Of a stretch of DNA of 64,000 bases, positions 52,382 through 59,997 are shown one piece after another. Position numbers and translations under genes: made by a program. Below the pieces are notes generated by a model. That model was not told the DNA's origin. It saw nothing but the letters and a program-made list of their open reading frames with translations, and did not search any database. Within the stretch, counting starts at the first letter, position 1; each line of letters opens with the position of its first letter. Origin of the DNA: F23-B02 sp963625655 (GTDB taxonomy: Bacteria > Bacillota > Clostridia > Oscillospirales > Oscillospiraceae); assembly GCA_963625655.1 (NCBI GenBank), contig CAVFTS010000002.1, forward strand, positions 1 to 64,000, given 5' to 3'.

Positions 52382-52845
52382 TCTTCTCCTCCCTTCTCCG
52401 TGCTGACGCACGGAAGCTTTTTGAAAATTCCGTCAAGCGTCCGCAGCGCCTCGGCGAAATCCTCACGGTCACGCTCCTCCATTCCGGAAAACAGCCTGCC
52501 GTAGTATTCGCTTTGCAGGATGCGGAAGCTTTCGATATAAGCCTTTGCCTTATCGGTAAGCTCTATGCGTACGATTCGGCGGTCCGTCTCGTCGCCGCTG
52601 CGCTGACCGAGCTCAAGCTCAATGAGCCTGTTTACGACCTTCGTCGTTTGCTGCTTTGTCATGTGCATGGCGCTTCCCAACTCGCCCATCGACATGGGAG
52701 CGTCGCTCTCCGACAGAATCAGCATGCTGTGATAAACCTTCGGACTGATGCCGTCGGCAAGCAGCGACTTAAAGGGCTTTGCAAGGCGGTGATGCCACTG
52801 CGGCATTATGTGCAGGACAAGCTCCTGCAATTCTTCGTTATTCAT
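52354..52845 (-). CDS. MarR-family repressor of the adjacent ABC exporter
   Basis: 163 residues. The winged helix is SDAPMSMGELGSAMHMTKQQ followed by TTKVVNRLIELELGQR and the wing SGDETDRRIVRIEL; flanking helices form the dimer interface. The ATG at 52845 follows GGAGG. It heads the ABC exporter operon and overlaps it, and a near-perfect palindrome lies 18-52 bases upstream of the ATG, so autoregulated repression relieved by a transported drug-like ligand is the natural reading. Confidence 0.9.
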   Translation of the reverse strand: MNNEELQELVLHIMPQWHHRLAKPFKSLLADGISPKVYHSMLILSESDAPMSMGELGSAMHMTKQQTTKVVNRLIELELGQRSGDETDRRIVRIELTDKAKAYIESFRILQSEYYGRLFSGMEERDREDFAEALRTLDGIFKKLPCVSTEKGGEECSKDLRKA

Positions 52846-52862
52846 TTCTGCCTCCAAACAAA

Positions 52863-52897
52863 AGTACACCTTAGGTTACAATAGCCTAAAGTGTACT
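52863..52897 (-). promoter_or_regulatory. Palindromic operator and probable promoter of the marR-ABC operon
   Basis: AGTACACCTTAGG (52863-52875) and CCTAAAGTGTACT (52885-52897) form a 13-base inverted repeat with one mismatch and a nine-base spacer. On the minus strand TTGATT, 17 bases, TACACT would be a promoter whose -10 is inside the repeat. Confidence 0.8.
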
Positions 52898-52938
52898 ACG
52901 CAATTATGAACAAATCAAGTATGAGCCGAAATTTTTTT

Positions 52939-53088
52939 TCAGAGCAGTCTGCCGCCGCTTGCGACGGTAATGACGGAGAGCGGAATGTCCTTGCCGGAGG
53001 CGGCTATCGTGCGATTACTCCCTATACTTACAATATAATGCCCGCCTTGCGCAATATATGTAGCGGTTACTACAACCTCGGGAGGTAG
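52939..53088 (-). pseudogene. Possible C-terminal gene remnant
   Basis: An open stretch of 49 codons without a start codon ends in TGA at 52939. The translated residues (for example YIAQGGHYIVSIGSNRTIAA and SGKDIPLSVITVASGG) look protein-like. It lies between the marR operator and the SLH phosphatase gene, in 284 bases otherwise without genes. I cannot name a family, and a stretch this short can occur by chance. Confidence 0.25.
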
Positions 53089-53129
53089 TTAATGCTAATC
53101 TGAAGTTAGAAAAGCCGACGGGAAAAGAC

Positions 53130-54887
53130 TTACTTAATGAAAAGAAGCCGATATGCTCTCATAAGTACGGTTGCTGCCATGCCGCGGCTTGCGGTGCCGT
53201 TGGGAGCAAAGACACCGTTGCCGAAGCCGTGCATTAAGCCGAGGTTCGCAATGATGTTTACGGACTCGACGTAAGAATCGGCAATGTCTGCGCTGTCAAC
53301 GAAGCCGCAGGGCTTTTTAAGCTCATCCGATTTGGCCTCGTCAAAGGTCTCGGTCATCAGCATGAAGCGAGCCGTGAAGGTTGCCATCTGCGCACGGGTT
53401 ATCGACTGATCGGGACGGAAGGTGCCGTCGGTATAGCCCTTGATTATACCGTTCCGAACGCCCCAGCTCACGGCGTCGAGGTAAGGCTCGGCAATGCCGT
53501 CGTTATCGGAAAAGTCAAGTGCCGATTCTTCGGGAGCGGCAGCGCCGCTCATGCGGTAGAGCATGGTCACAAACTGCGCACGGGTGATGACCGCATTGGG
53601 GCGGAAGGTGCCGTCAAGGCAGCCGTTTATGATGCCGAAGTCATATGCGCTGAGGATGTACTCACGGTAGCCGCTTTCGGAAATGTCGGAGAAGGGAACG
53701 AACGCCTTCTCGCTGCGGCTGAGGTTTGCTCTGAGAGCTGCGATCTCGTCACCGGAAAGGCCGAGCTCCTTTATGTACTCCTCCGCCTCCGCCTTGAGGT
53801 CGGCGGTCTTGAGATTCTCGACGCCGAACGCCTTTTCAAGGCTCTCTATAATGCCTGAGGCTGCGATCGCTTCGTACTTGTCGGTGCCGGGTTCTACGCC
53901 GTAGTAGTTACTGTAGGTCAGCATGTAGTCTGTTACGACCTCGTCGCAGCTTGCGCCCATGAAGCACTCAAGCAGAGCGGAAACGAAGCCGGCATGGTCC
54001 TTACCCTCGGTGCAGTGGACGTAGTACACACCCTCATTTTCCGCAAAGTGACGGAGACCGTGCGCCAGACCGGTCTTAAATTCCTCCGCTTGAAGGTCAT
54101 GGCCGAGGCTTAAGAAAACAACCTTCTGATCGGCGTAATAGCTGTCGTCAAAGCCGGGGTAGTTAACGGCGGCGGCGCCGCTGTCCGCAAGGTTCATGAT
54201 GACGGTGACGCCTGCGTTTTTAAGAGCTGCGTCCGCATATGTGTTGCGTCCGAGTTCGGGATTTATGGGAGAGGAGCCTCTGAAGAGGATGTTTTCTCCC
54301 ATGCCGGCGGTGCCGATGCTGCGGAAGTTTGCAAACTCGGCGTCGGTGAGGGAACGGTAGTCGGTGCGGACATTGGTGCGCCGGAGCTCGTGCTGAATAC
54401 ACTCGGTACGGTAGCCGTTCTCCTCGGACATGACGAAGCCAAGCTCGACGGGGAAGCTGACGCCTTCCCATGCCGTCCAGTACCAGGAGCCGTCGTCATT
54501 CCCGTGCTTCTGAGCAAGCCGGTAGGTCTCCGCAAAATTGCCCATGTTGACGGCAAGGCAGACATAGCCTGTGGGATTGCCGTCCGTATCCTTGGGCAGG
54601 ATGATTGCGGGCTTGCCGGAATCAACGTAGGAGTAGGTGGGAATAACGGGCAGAACAAGCTCCCGCTCAAGGAAGCTGACCTTTACGAGATCGCCCCACT
54701 CAAAGCCCATTTCCGAGAACCTTTCGGCGGTGCAGTCGGTGTTCACGTTGCCGTACTTGGTTATCCATGTGTTGTTCTCAAGTCCGCCGATCGTGATCTT
54801 GTCGTTGTCTGCAAGAGAGGGGACGCAAAGCGAGAATACCATCGCCGACACGAGCAGCATCGTCAAAAGCTTCTTGCCGATCTTCAT
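53130..54887 (-). CDS. Cell-surface tyrosine-phosphatase-like protein with three SLH domains
   Basis: 585 residues: signal peptide (1-26), a small domain (about 30-125) with NTWITKYGNVNTDCTAERFS and GDLVKVSF similar in style to SAM-hydroxide-adenosyltransferase C-terminal domains, a tyrosine/serine-phosphatase domain (about 165-380), and three SLH repeats (about 400-585). The active-site loop reads HCTEGKDHAG: Cys292 is present, but the CX5R arginine is His298. Arginine normally holds the phosphate, so activity is doubtful. SLH repeats resemble those of the nucleotidase at 31.8 kb and would anchor it to the wall. The start has AGGAGGAATCACC. Confidence 0.88.
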   Translation of the reverse strand: MKIGKKLLTMLLVSAMVFSLCVPSLADNDKITIGGLENNTWITKYGNVNTDCTAERFSEMGFEWGDLVKVSFLERELVLPVIPTYSYVDSGKPAIILPKDTDGNPTGYVCLAVNMGNFAETYRLAQKHGNDDGSWYWTAWEGVSFPVELGFVMSEENGYRTECIQHELRRTNVRTDYRSLTDAEFANFRSIGTAGMGENILFRGSSPINPELGRNTYADAALKNAGVTVIMNLADSGAAAVNYPGFDDSYYADQKVVFLSLGHDLQAEEFKTGLAHGLRHFAENEGVYYVHCTEGKDHAGFVSALLECFMGASCDEVVTDYMLTYSNYYGVEPGTDKYEAIAASGIIESLEKAFGVENLKTADLKAEAEEYIKELGLSGDEIAALRANLSRSEKAFVPFSDISESGYREYILSAYDFGIINGCLDGTFRPNAVITRAQFVTMLYRMSGAAAPEESALDFSDNDGIAEPYLDAVSWGVRNGIIKGYTDGTFRPDQSITRAQMATFTARFMLMTETFDEAKSDELKKPCGFVDSADIADSYVESVNIIANLGLMHGFGNGVFAPNGTASRGMAATVLMRAYRLLFIK

Positions 54888-54919
54888 TGGTGATTCCTCC
54901 TGCTTATAAAATTAGGATG

Positions 54920-54945
54920 TATCGTATGTGTTCAGTATAACACAG
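54920..54945 (-). promoter_or_regulatory. Extended -10 promoter of the SLH phosphatase gene
   Basis: Minus strand TGTTATACT near 54945-54937 (TGn plus TATACT); the -35 is poor. Confidence 0.5.
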
Positions 54946-54972
54946 GTCTTGCGCTTTTGACCAGCCCCACCA

Positions 54973-55145
54973 TTTCGTGCAGCTTATCCTGCATGATAAC
55001 AAAAACTGCGGCGGCAAAGCCGCGAAAAAATCGGGGACAAGCCTTGCGTATCAGCGATTTTTCGCATGATGCCGAAATTTCATTATTTGGGAAACGCACG
55101 AAACGATAACAGAGGGTAAAATAATGCACCACAAAATGTTGTGGT
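54973..55145. other. Inverted repeats between the divergent SLH phosphatase and nrdG genes
   Basis: Of the 356 bases between 54888 and 55243, this part holds: TTTCGTGC (54973-54980) against GCACGAAA (55096-55103); the hairpins GCAG..CTGC and GCGGC..GCCGC and AAAAAATCG..CGATTTTT within; and a separate perfect repeat ACCACAA-AATG-TTGTGGT at 55128-55145. No reading frame is convincing. It may be a folded RNA, a repeat remnant, or operator DNA for nrdG. Confidence 0.4.
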
Positions 55146-55169
55146 CGGGTGGTTACAAAACGGTAAAAT

Positions 55170-55221
55170 CGTCTATATTTTGTGCTTTATACTTGACAAG
55201 GCGCACAATATGGACTATAGT
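55170..55221 (+). promoter_or_regulatory. nrdG-nrdD promoter with two NrdR-box-like sites
   Basis: TTGACA (55193-55198), 17 bases, TATAGT (55216-55221). CGTCTATATTTTGTGC (55170-55185) and GCACAATATGGACTAT (55203-55218) each match about 11 of 16 positions of the NrdR box as I remember it and are 33 bases apart, close to the three helical turns expected; the second covers the spacer and -10. Confidence 0.6.
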
Positions 55222-55243
55222 GTAAAGCCGTGAGGAGATGCCG

Positions 55244-55936
55244 ATGATTATTTCAGGTGTTCAAAAGCTTACATTGTTGGATTATCCGGGGCGTATCGCC
55301 TGCACCGTTTTTACCGACGGCTGCAACTTCAGATGTCCGTTTTGCCACAACGCACCGCTGGTGCTGCCGGACAGGGAAAAGCAGCGCAGCGATAACGATG
55401 CGGTGCTTGAGTTTCTAAAAAAGCGCAGCGGACTTTACGAGGGCGTTGCGGTGACCGGCGGCGAGCCGACGCTTCATGCCGACCTGCCGGACTTTCTGCG
55501 CAGCGTCAAGGCGCTCGGATATATGGTAAAGCTTGACACGAACGGCACAAGACCGGATATGCTGAGCGGGCTTATAGCCGAGGGACTTGTCGACCGCATA
55601 GCGATGGACATTAAAAACTCGCCGGAGGAATATGCGAGGGCGGCGGGAGCCGACGTCGATATGACGGCGATAGAGCGCTCGAAGGAGCTGCTGCTTTGCG
55701 GCGGCGTGGATTATGAGTTCCGGACGACGGTCGTTCGGGGCATCCACACGAGGGAGAGCCTTGTGAGCGCCGCAAAATGGATTGCCGGAGCGAAGGAATA
55801 TTACCTTCAGCAGTTCAAGGATTCGGGGGATCTCATCCTGCCGGACGGGCTGTCGGCGTTTGACGAAAAGGAAATGCACGAGCTCTGCGAAGCGGTGAGG
55901 GAATACGTTCCCACGGCGCAGGTAAGAGGCGTTTGA
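55244..55936 (+). CDS. nrdG: Anaerobic ribonucleotide reductase activase
   Basis: 230 residues, a radical-SAM enzyme with CNFRCPFC: Cys27, Cys31 and Cys34 bind the 4Fe-4S cluster. VAVTGGEPTLHADLPDFLRS is the SAM-binding GGE region. It makes the glycyl radical on NrdD. The ATG at 55244 is six bases after GAGGAG and preferred over 55238, which abuts that site. It precedes nrdD by 23 bases (activase first). The length and extended C-terminal part resemble the NrdG2/PflA-like branch. Confidence 0.92.
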   Translation: MIISGVQKLTLLDYPGRIACTVFTDGCNFRCPFCHNAPLVLPDREKQRSDNDAVLEFLKKRSGLYEGVAVTGGEPTLHADLPDFLRSVKALGYMVKLDTNGTRPDMLSGLIAEGLVDRIAMDIKNSPEEYARAAGADVDMTAIERSKELLLCGGVDYEFRTTVVRGIHTRESLVSAAKWIAGAKEYYLQQFKDSGDLILPDGLSAFDEKEMHELCEAVREYVPTAQVRGV

Positions 55937-55959
55937 GAGAGAAATACGGAGGATAAAAA

Positions 55960-58329
55960 ATGTATCAGATCATTAAGAGAGACGGAAAAATTGCGGAATT
56001 CGACATCAACAAGATCGCCGCAGCCATCAAAAAGGCTTTCGAGGCAACGGATACCGAGTACACCGAGAATATCATCGACTTCCTGTCGCTGAAGGTCTCG
56101 GCGGACTTTCTGCCCAAGATAAAGGACGGCTATATCGCAGTCGAGGACATTCAAGACTCGGTCGAGGCGGTGCTGTCGAGGGGCGGCTACGAGAGCGTTG
56201 CCAAGGCCTACATTCTCTACCGCAAGCAGAGAGAGAAGCTCCGCAACATGAAGAGCACCTACCTTGACTACAAGGAAACCGTGAACGGCTACGTCAACGT
56301 GCTTGACTGGCGTGTGAAGGAAAACTCCACCGTCACCTATTCCGTCGGCGGACTCATCCTTTCAAACTCCGGAGCCATCACCGCCAACTACTGGCTCAGC
56401 GAGATATACGACGAGGAGATCGCAAACGCACACCGCAACTGCGACTTCCACCTGCACGATCTGAGCATGCTCACCGGCTACTGCGCAGGCTGGAGCTTAA
56501 AGCAGCTCATCCAGCAGGGTCTCGGTATCCCCGGCAAGATAAACTCCTCCCCCGCAAGCCATCTCAGCACCCTGTGCAATCAGATGGTCAACTTCCTCGG
56601 CATAATGCAGAACGAGTGGGCGGGCGCACAGGCGTTTTCCGGCTTCGACACCTATCTTGCACCCTTTGTCAAGGTCGACAAGCTGACCTACAAGGAGGTC
56701 AAGCAGTGCATACAGAGCTTCATCTTCGGCGTGAACACTCCGTCCCGCTGGGGTACTCAGGCTCCGTTCTCCAACATCACTCTTGACTGGACGGTCCCCG
56801 CAGACCTCAAGGATATGCCCGCCATCGTCGGCGGAAAGGAGAGGGACTTCACCTACGGCGACTGCGTCGAGGAAATGGCGATGGTCAACAAGGCGTTCAT
56901 CGACATCATGATCGAGGGCGATGCCAACGGCAGAGGCTTCCAGTACCCCATCCCCACCTATTCCATCACCCGTGACTTCGACTGGACTCCCACCGAGAAC
57001 AACAAGCTGCTGTTTGAAATGACCGCAAAGTACGGCACCCCGTACTTCTCCAACTACATAAACTCCGATATGGAGCCGTCCGATGTCCGCTCCATGTGCT
57101 GCCGTCTGCGCCTTGACCTGCGTGAGCTGCGCAAGAAATCCGGCGGCTTCTTCGGCTCCGGCGAAAGCACCGGCTCGGTCGGCGTCGTGACCATCAATAT
57201 GCCCCGTATAGCATATCTTGCAAGCGACGAGGCGGACTTCTACAAGCGTCTTGACAAGATGATGGACCTTGCGGCACGCTCTTTGAAGATAAAGCGCACC
57301 GTCATCACGAAGCTTTTAAACGAGGGACTTTACCCCTACACCAAATACTACCTCGGCACCTTTGACAATCACTTCTCCACCATCGGACTTGTCGGCATGA
57401 ACGAGGCGGGACTCAACGCAAACTGGATCCGCTGCGACATGACCCACGAGAAGTGCCAGCAGTTCACCAAGGACGTACTCAATCATATGAGAGAGCGCCT
57501 GTCCGACTATCAGGAGCAGTACGGCGACCTCTATAACCTTGAAGCGACCCCGGCGGAAAGCACCTCCTACCGTCTTGCAAAGCACGACAAGGAGCAGTTC
57601 CCCGACATCATCACCGCAAACGAGGAGTCCGGCGTTCCGTATTACACCAACTCCAGCCACCTGCCCGTCAGCTACACGGACGACATCTTCTCCGCACTTG
57701 ACATTCAGGATGAGCTTCAGACCCTGTACACTTCGGGAACGGTGTTCCACGCCTTCCTCGGCGAGAAGCTGCCCACTTGGGAAGCCGCCGCAAAGCTTGT
57801 CCGCAAGATAGCGGAAAATTACAAGCTGCCGTACTACACGATAAGCCCGACCTACTCCGTCTGCAAGAACCACGGCTACCTTGAGGGTGAGCAGTTTGTC
57901 TGCCCCCACTGCGGCGAAAACGCCGAGGTGTACAGCCGCATCACCGGATACTATCGTCCCGTGCAGAACTGGAACAACGGCAAAACTCAGGAGTACAAGG
58001 ATCGCAAGGAGTACAACGTTGAGACCTCCGTGCTGACGCACAGCGGCCCGCTCAATATGCCCGAAGCGGAGAAAAAGTGCGACTGCGCCGCTCCCTCAAA
58101 CGAGAAGCGCACCATTCTGTTCGTGAAGAACAACTGCCCCAACTGCCGCATGGCATACGGCTACCTCGACAAGGCGGGACTTCAGTACGAGAAGATAAAT
58201 GCCGAGGAGAACGAGGAGCTTGCCCGTTCCTACGGCATCCGTCAGGCGCCGACGCTCGTTATTGTTGACGGCGACAGCCTTGAGAAGTTTGCGGGTGCGG
58301 TTGCGATAAAGCAGTACCTCTTCAAGTAA
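55960..58329 (+). CDS. nrdD: Anaerobic ribonucleoside-triphosphate reductase with a C-terminal glutaredoxin domain
   Basis: 789 residues: an N-terminal ATP-cone (about 1-95, IIKRDGKIAEFDINKIAAAI) for allosteric control, the ten-stranded barrel, a zinc-ribbon CKNHGYLEGEQFVCPHCGEN, the glycyl-radical loop SRITGYYRPVQNW with Gly663, and a glutaredoxin-like domain from about residue 715 with CPNC (Cys726, Cys729) and APTLVIVDGD. The fused domain can deliver electrons to the active-site cysteines, replacing formate. A thioredoxin reductase gene follows after 13 bases, completing an NADPH-to-NrdD chain. It reduces NTPs to dNTPs without oxygen. Confidence 0.96.
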   Translation: MYQIIKRDGKIAEFDINKIAAAIKKAFEATDTEYTENIIDFLSLKVSADFLPKIKDGYIAVEDIQDSVEAVLSRGGYESVAKAYILYRKQREKLRNMKSTYLDYKETVNGYVNVLDWRVKENSTVTYSVGGLILSNSGAITANYWLSEIYDEEIANAHRNCDFHLHDLSMLTGYCAGWSLKQLIQQGLGIPGKINSSPASHLSTLCNQMVNFLGIMQNEWAGAQAFSGFDTYLAPFVKVDKLTYKEVKQCIQSFIFGVNTPSRWGTQAPFSNITLDWTVPADLKDMPAIVGGKERDFTYGDCVEEMAMVNKAFIDIMIEGDANGRGFQYPIPTYSITRDFDWTPTENNKLLFEMTAKYGTPYFSNYINSDMEPSDVRSMCCRLRLDLRELRKKSGGFFGSGESTGSVGVVTINMPRIAYLASDEADFYKRLDKMMDLAARSLKIKRTVITKLLNEGLYPYTKYYLGTFDNHFSTIGLVGMNEAGLNANWIRCDMTHEKCQQFTKDVLNHMRERLSDYQEQYGDLYNLEATPAESTSYRLAKHDKEQFPDIITANEESGVPYYTNSSHLPVSYTDDIFSALDIQDELQTLYTSGTVFHAFLGEKLPTWEAAAKLVRKIAENYKLPYYTISPTYSVCKNHGYLEGEQFVCPHCGENAEVYSRITGYYRPVQNWNNGKTQEYKDRKEYNVETSVLTHSGPLNMPEAEKKCDCAAPSNEKRTILFVKNNCPNCRMAYGYLDKAGLQYEKINAEENEELARSYGIRQAPTLVIVDGDSLEKFAGAVAIKQYLFK

Positions 58330-58342
58330 AGGACAGGGTACG

Positions 58343-59251
58343 ATGTACGATATTATAATCATAGGCGGCGGCCCTGCGGGACTCACTGCCGCAACCTATG
58401 CCCGCAGAGCCGGAAAAACCGTGCTGTGCATCGAAAAAAGCGGCTTCGGCGGTCAGATCACATGGTCGCCGAAGGTGGAAAATTTCCCGTCGGTGGAGTC
58501 CGCATCCGGCATGGAGCTTGGCGACCTCATGATGGCTCAGGCGGAGCATCAGGGTGCGGAGCTTGAGCTGGACGAGGTTCTGGAGATTGTCGACTGCGGT
58601 GCGGTAAAGCAGGTAAAAACCGAGTTCGGCGGTGTTTTTGAGGCGAAGGCGGTCATTGTTGCGACGGGCGCAAAGCCCAAGATGGCGGGAATCCCCGACG
58701 AGGAGAGCTACCTCGGAGCGGGACTTTGCTTCTGCGCTCTGTGCGACGGCGCCTTTTACAAGGGCAGGCCCGTTGCGGTGTACGGCGGCGGCAACTCCGC
58801 ACTTCAGGATGCGGTGCTGCTCTCCGACCTCTGCTCGAAGGTGTATCTCATCCACCGCCGCAGCACATTCAGAGGCGAGGCAAAGCTCGTGCAGGCGCTT
58901 GAGAAAAAGAGCAACGTCGAGTTCGTGACGGAAAGCACCGTGAGCGCCCTTTCGGGTGACGGCGAGCTTCGCTCGATCACCGTGACGGACGCCGCCGGAA
59001 ACGAGCGTGAGATAGAGGCGGACGCACTTTTTGTTGCGATAGGACACGCACCCGACAACGCAGCCTTTGCGCAGCTCATGGAGCTTGACGGCGCCGGCTA
59101 CGCCGAATCGGGTGAGGACTGCCACACCAAAACTCCGGGCGTTTTCGTTGCCGGAGACTGCCGAAAAAAGACGGTGCGCCAGCTCACCACAGCCTGTGCC
59201 GACGGTTCGGCGGCAGCGCTTGCCGCCTGCAAGTACATAGACGAATTATAA
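58343..59251 (+). CDS. trxB: Thioredoxin-reductase-like flavoprotein
   Basis: 302 residues: FAD-binding IIIIGGGPAGLTAATYARRA, redox motif FCALCDG with Cys131 and Cys134 (CATC in E. coli), NADPH site YGGGNSALQDAVLLSD and HRRSTFRGE with the phosphate-binding Arg residues, and the second FAD motif PGVFVAGDCRKK. The gene lies 13 bases after nrdD, so it probably re-reduces the glutaredoxin domain fused to NrdD as well as, or instead of, free thioredoxin. A hairpin without T run lies downstream at about 59293-59328. Confidence 0.93.
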   Translation: MYDIIIIGGGPAGLTAATYARRAGKTVLCIEKSGFGGQITWSPKVENFPSVESASGMELGDLMMAQAEHQGAELELDEVLEIVDCGAVKQVKTEFGGVFEAKAVIVATGAKPKMAGIPDEESYLGAGLCFCALCDGAFYKGRPVAVYGGGNSALQDAVLLSDLCSKVYLIHRRSTFRGEAKLVQALEKKSNVEFVTESTVSALSGDGELRSITVTDAAGNEREIEADALFVAIGHAPDNAAFAQLMELDGAGYAESGEDCHTKTPGVFVAGDCRKKTVRQLTTACADGSAAALAACKYIDEL

Positions 59252-59373
59252 GGCATTACGGAGCTTATTTTTCGTGTTGCTTGACCTGCCGCACCGGAAG
59301 AGCCTTTTGGGAGCTTTTCCGGTGTCGCTGCCGATACGGGCAGAAATCATGGCGGAAGCGCTTAAGATTTATG

Positions 59374-59402
59374 TTTACAAAGGCAGGAAAGTGTATTAAA
59401 AT
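59374..59402 (+). promoter_or_regulatory. Promoter of the second marR gene
   Basis: TTTACA (59374-59379), 17 bases, TAAAAT (59397-59402), 35 bases before the ATG. Confidence 0.75.
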
Positions 59403-59436
59403 AGCAGCAGCAATCTGAGCGAGGAGATACCCCGAA

Positions 59437-59877
59437 ATGATGGAAAGCAGCTTTGTAGAGGTCTATGACAAGTTTAAGCTTGAATTTTTCAGAAGAATAT
59501 TCGAGCTTGTGCGTGAGCGTGAGGGCTCGCTTTCGGCAATGGAGGCGTTCTCGATCGAGGTCATCCATGCCCTGCATGAGCCGACCGTCGGACAGTTTGC
59601 GGAGTTTCTCAATATCTCTCAGTCCAATGCGACTTATAAGGTCAACAATCTGATAAAGAAGGGCTACCTCATCCGCCAGAATTCGGAGACGGACAGGAGA
59701 GAGTATCACCTCATACTTTCCGACAAGTATTACGGCTACACCGACATCATGCGCAGCTATGTGGACACCGTCGTCGGGCGCATCCGCAAGAGCTTTACGC
59801 CGGAGGAGGCAAAGCGGTTCGGCGATATGCTCGACCGCATATCAAATGAAATGATGCCGGAGGCGGACAACATATAA
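59437..59877 (+). CDS. MarR-family transcriptional regulator
   Basis: 146 residues with a MarR winged helix: PTVGQFAEFLNISQSNATYK as helix-turn-helix and VNNLIKKGYLIRQNSETDRR as recognition helix and wing, then a C-terminal helix pair. GAGGAG lies upstream of the ATG. Unlike the other MarR gene, it has no transporter beside it: convergent with the pyrophosphatase gene and behind trxB with its own promoter. Its target is not evident. Confidence 0.88.
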   Translation: MMESSFVEVYDKFKLEFFRRIFELVREREGSLSAMEAFSIEVIHALHEPTVGQFAEFLNISQSNATYKVNNLIKKGYLIRQNSETDRREYHLILSDKYYGYTDIMRSYVDTVVGRIRKSFTPEEAKRFGDMLDRISNEMMPEADNI

Positions 59878-59951
59878 AATTAAAGGCAAGGGCAGACTCA
59901 GATAAGGATAAGTCGGTTTTGCGTGGATCTTTTCCGCCCATACTTCATAAA

Positions 59952-59990
59952 AAAATCTCGGTAATACACAAAGTATTGCCGAGATTTTGC
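59952..59990. terminator. Bidirectional terminator between marR and the pyrophosphatase gene
   Basis: AAAATCTCGGTAATAC (59952-59967) with GTATTGCCGAGATTTT (59973-59988), 16 pairs with one G-T. Confidence 0.94.
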
Positions 59991-59997
59991 TGTCTTT

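Noticed and set aside
59232..59345. Hairpin ACCGGAAGAGCC/GGAGCTTTTCCGGT as terminator of trxB.
   Set aside because: The stem is good, but no T run follows, so it is mentioned only with trxB.
59905..59945. Second copy of the palindromic element at 23.8 kb.
   Set aside because: Only about ten bases match exactly (GTCGGTTTTG); the rest needs gaps, so it may be chance.
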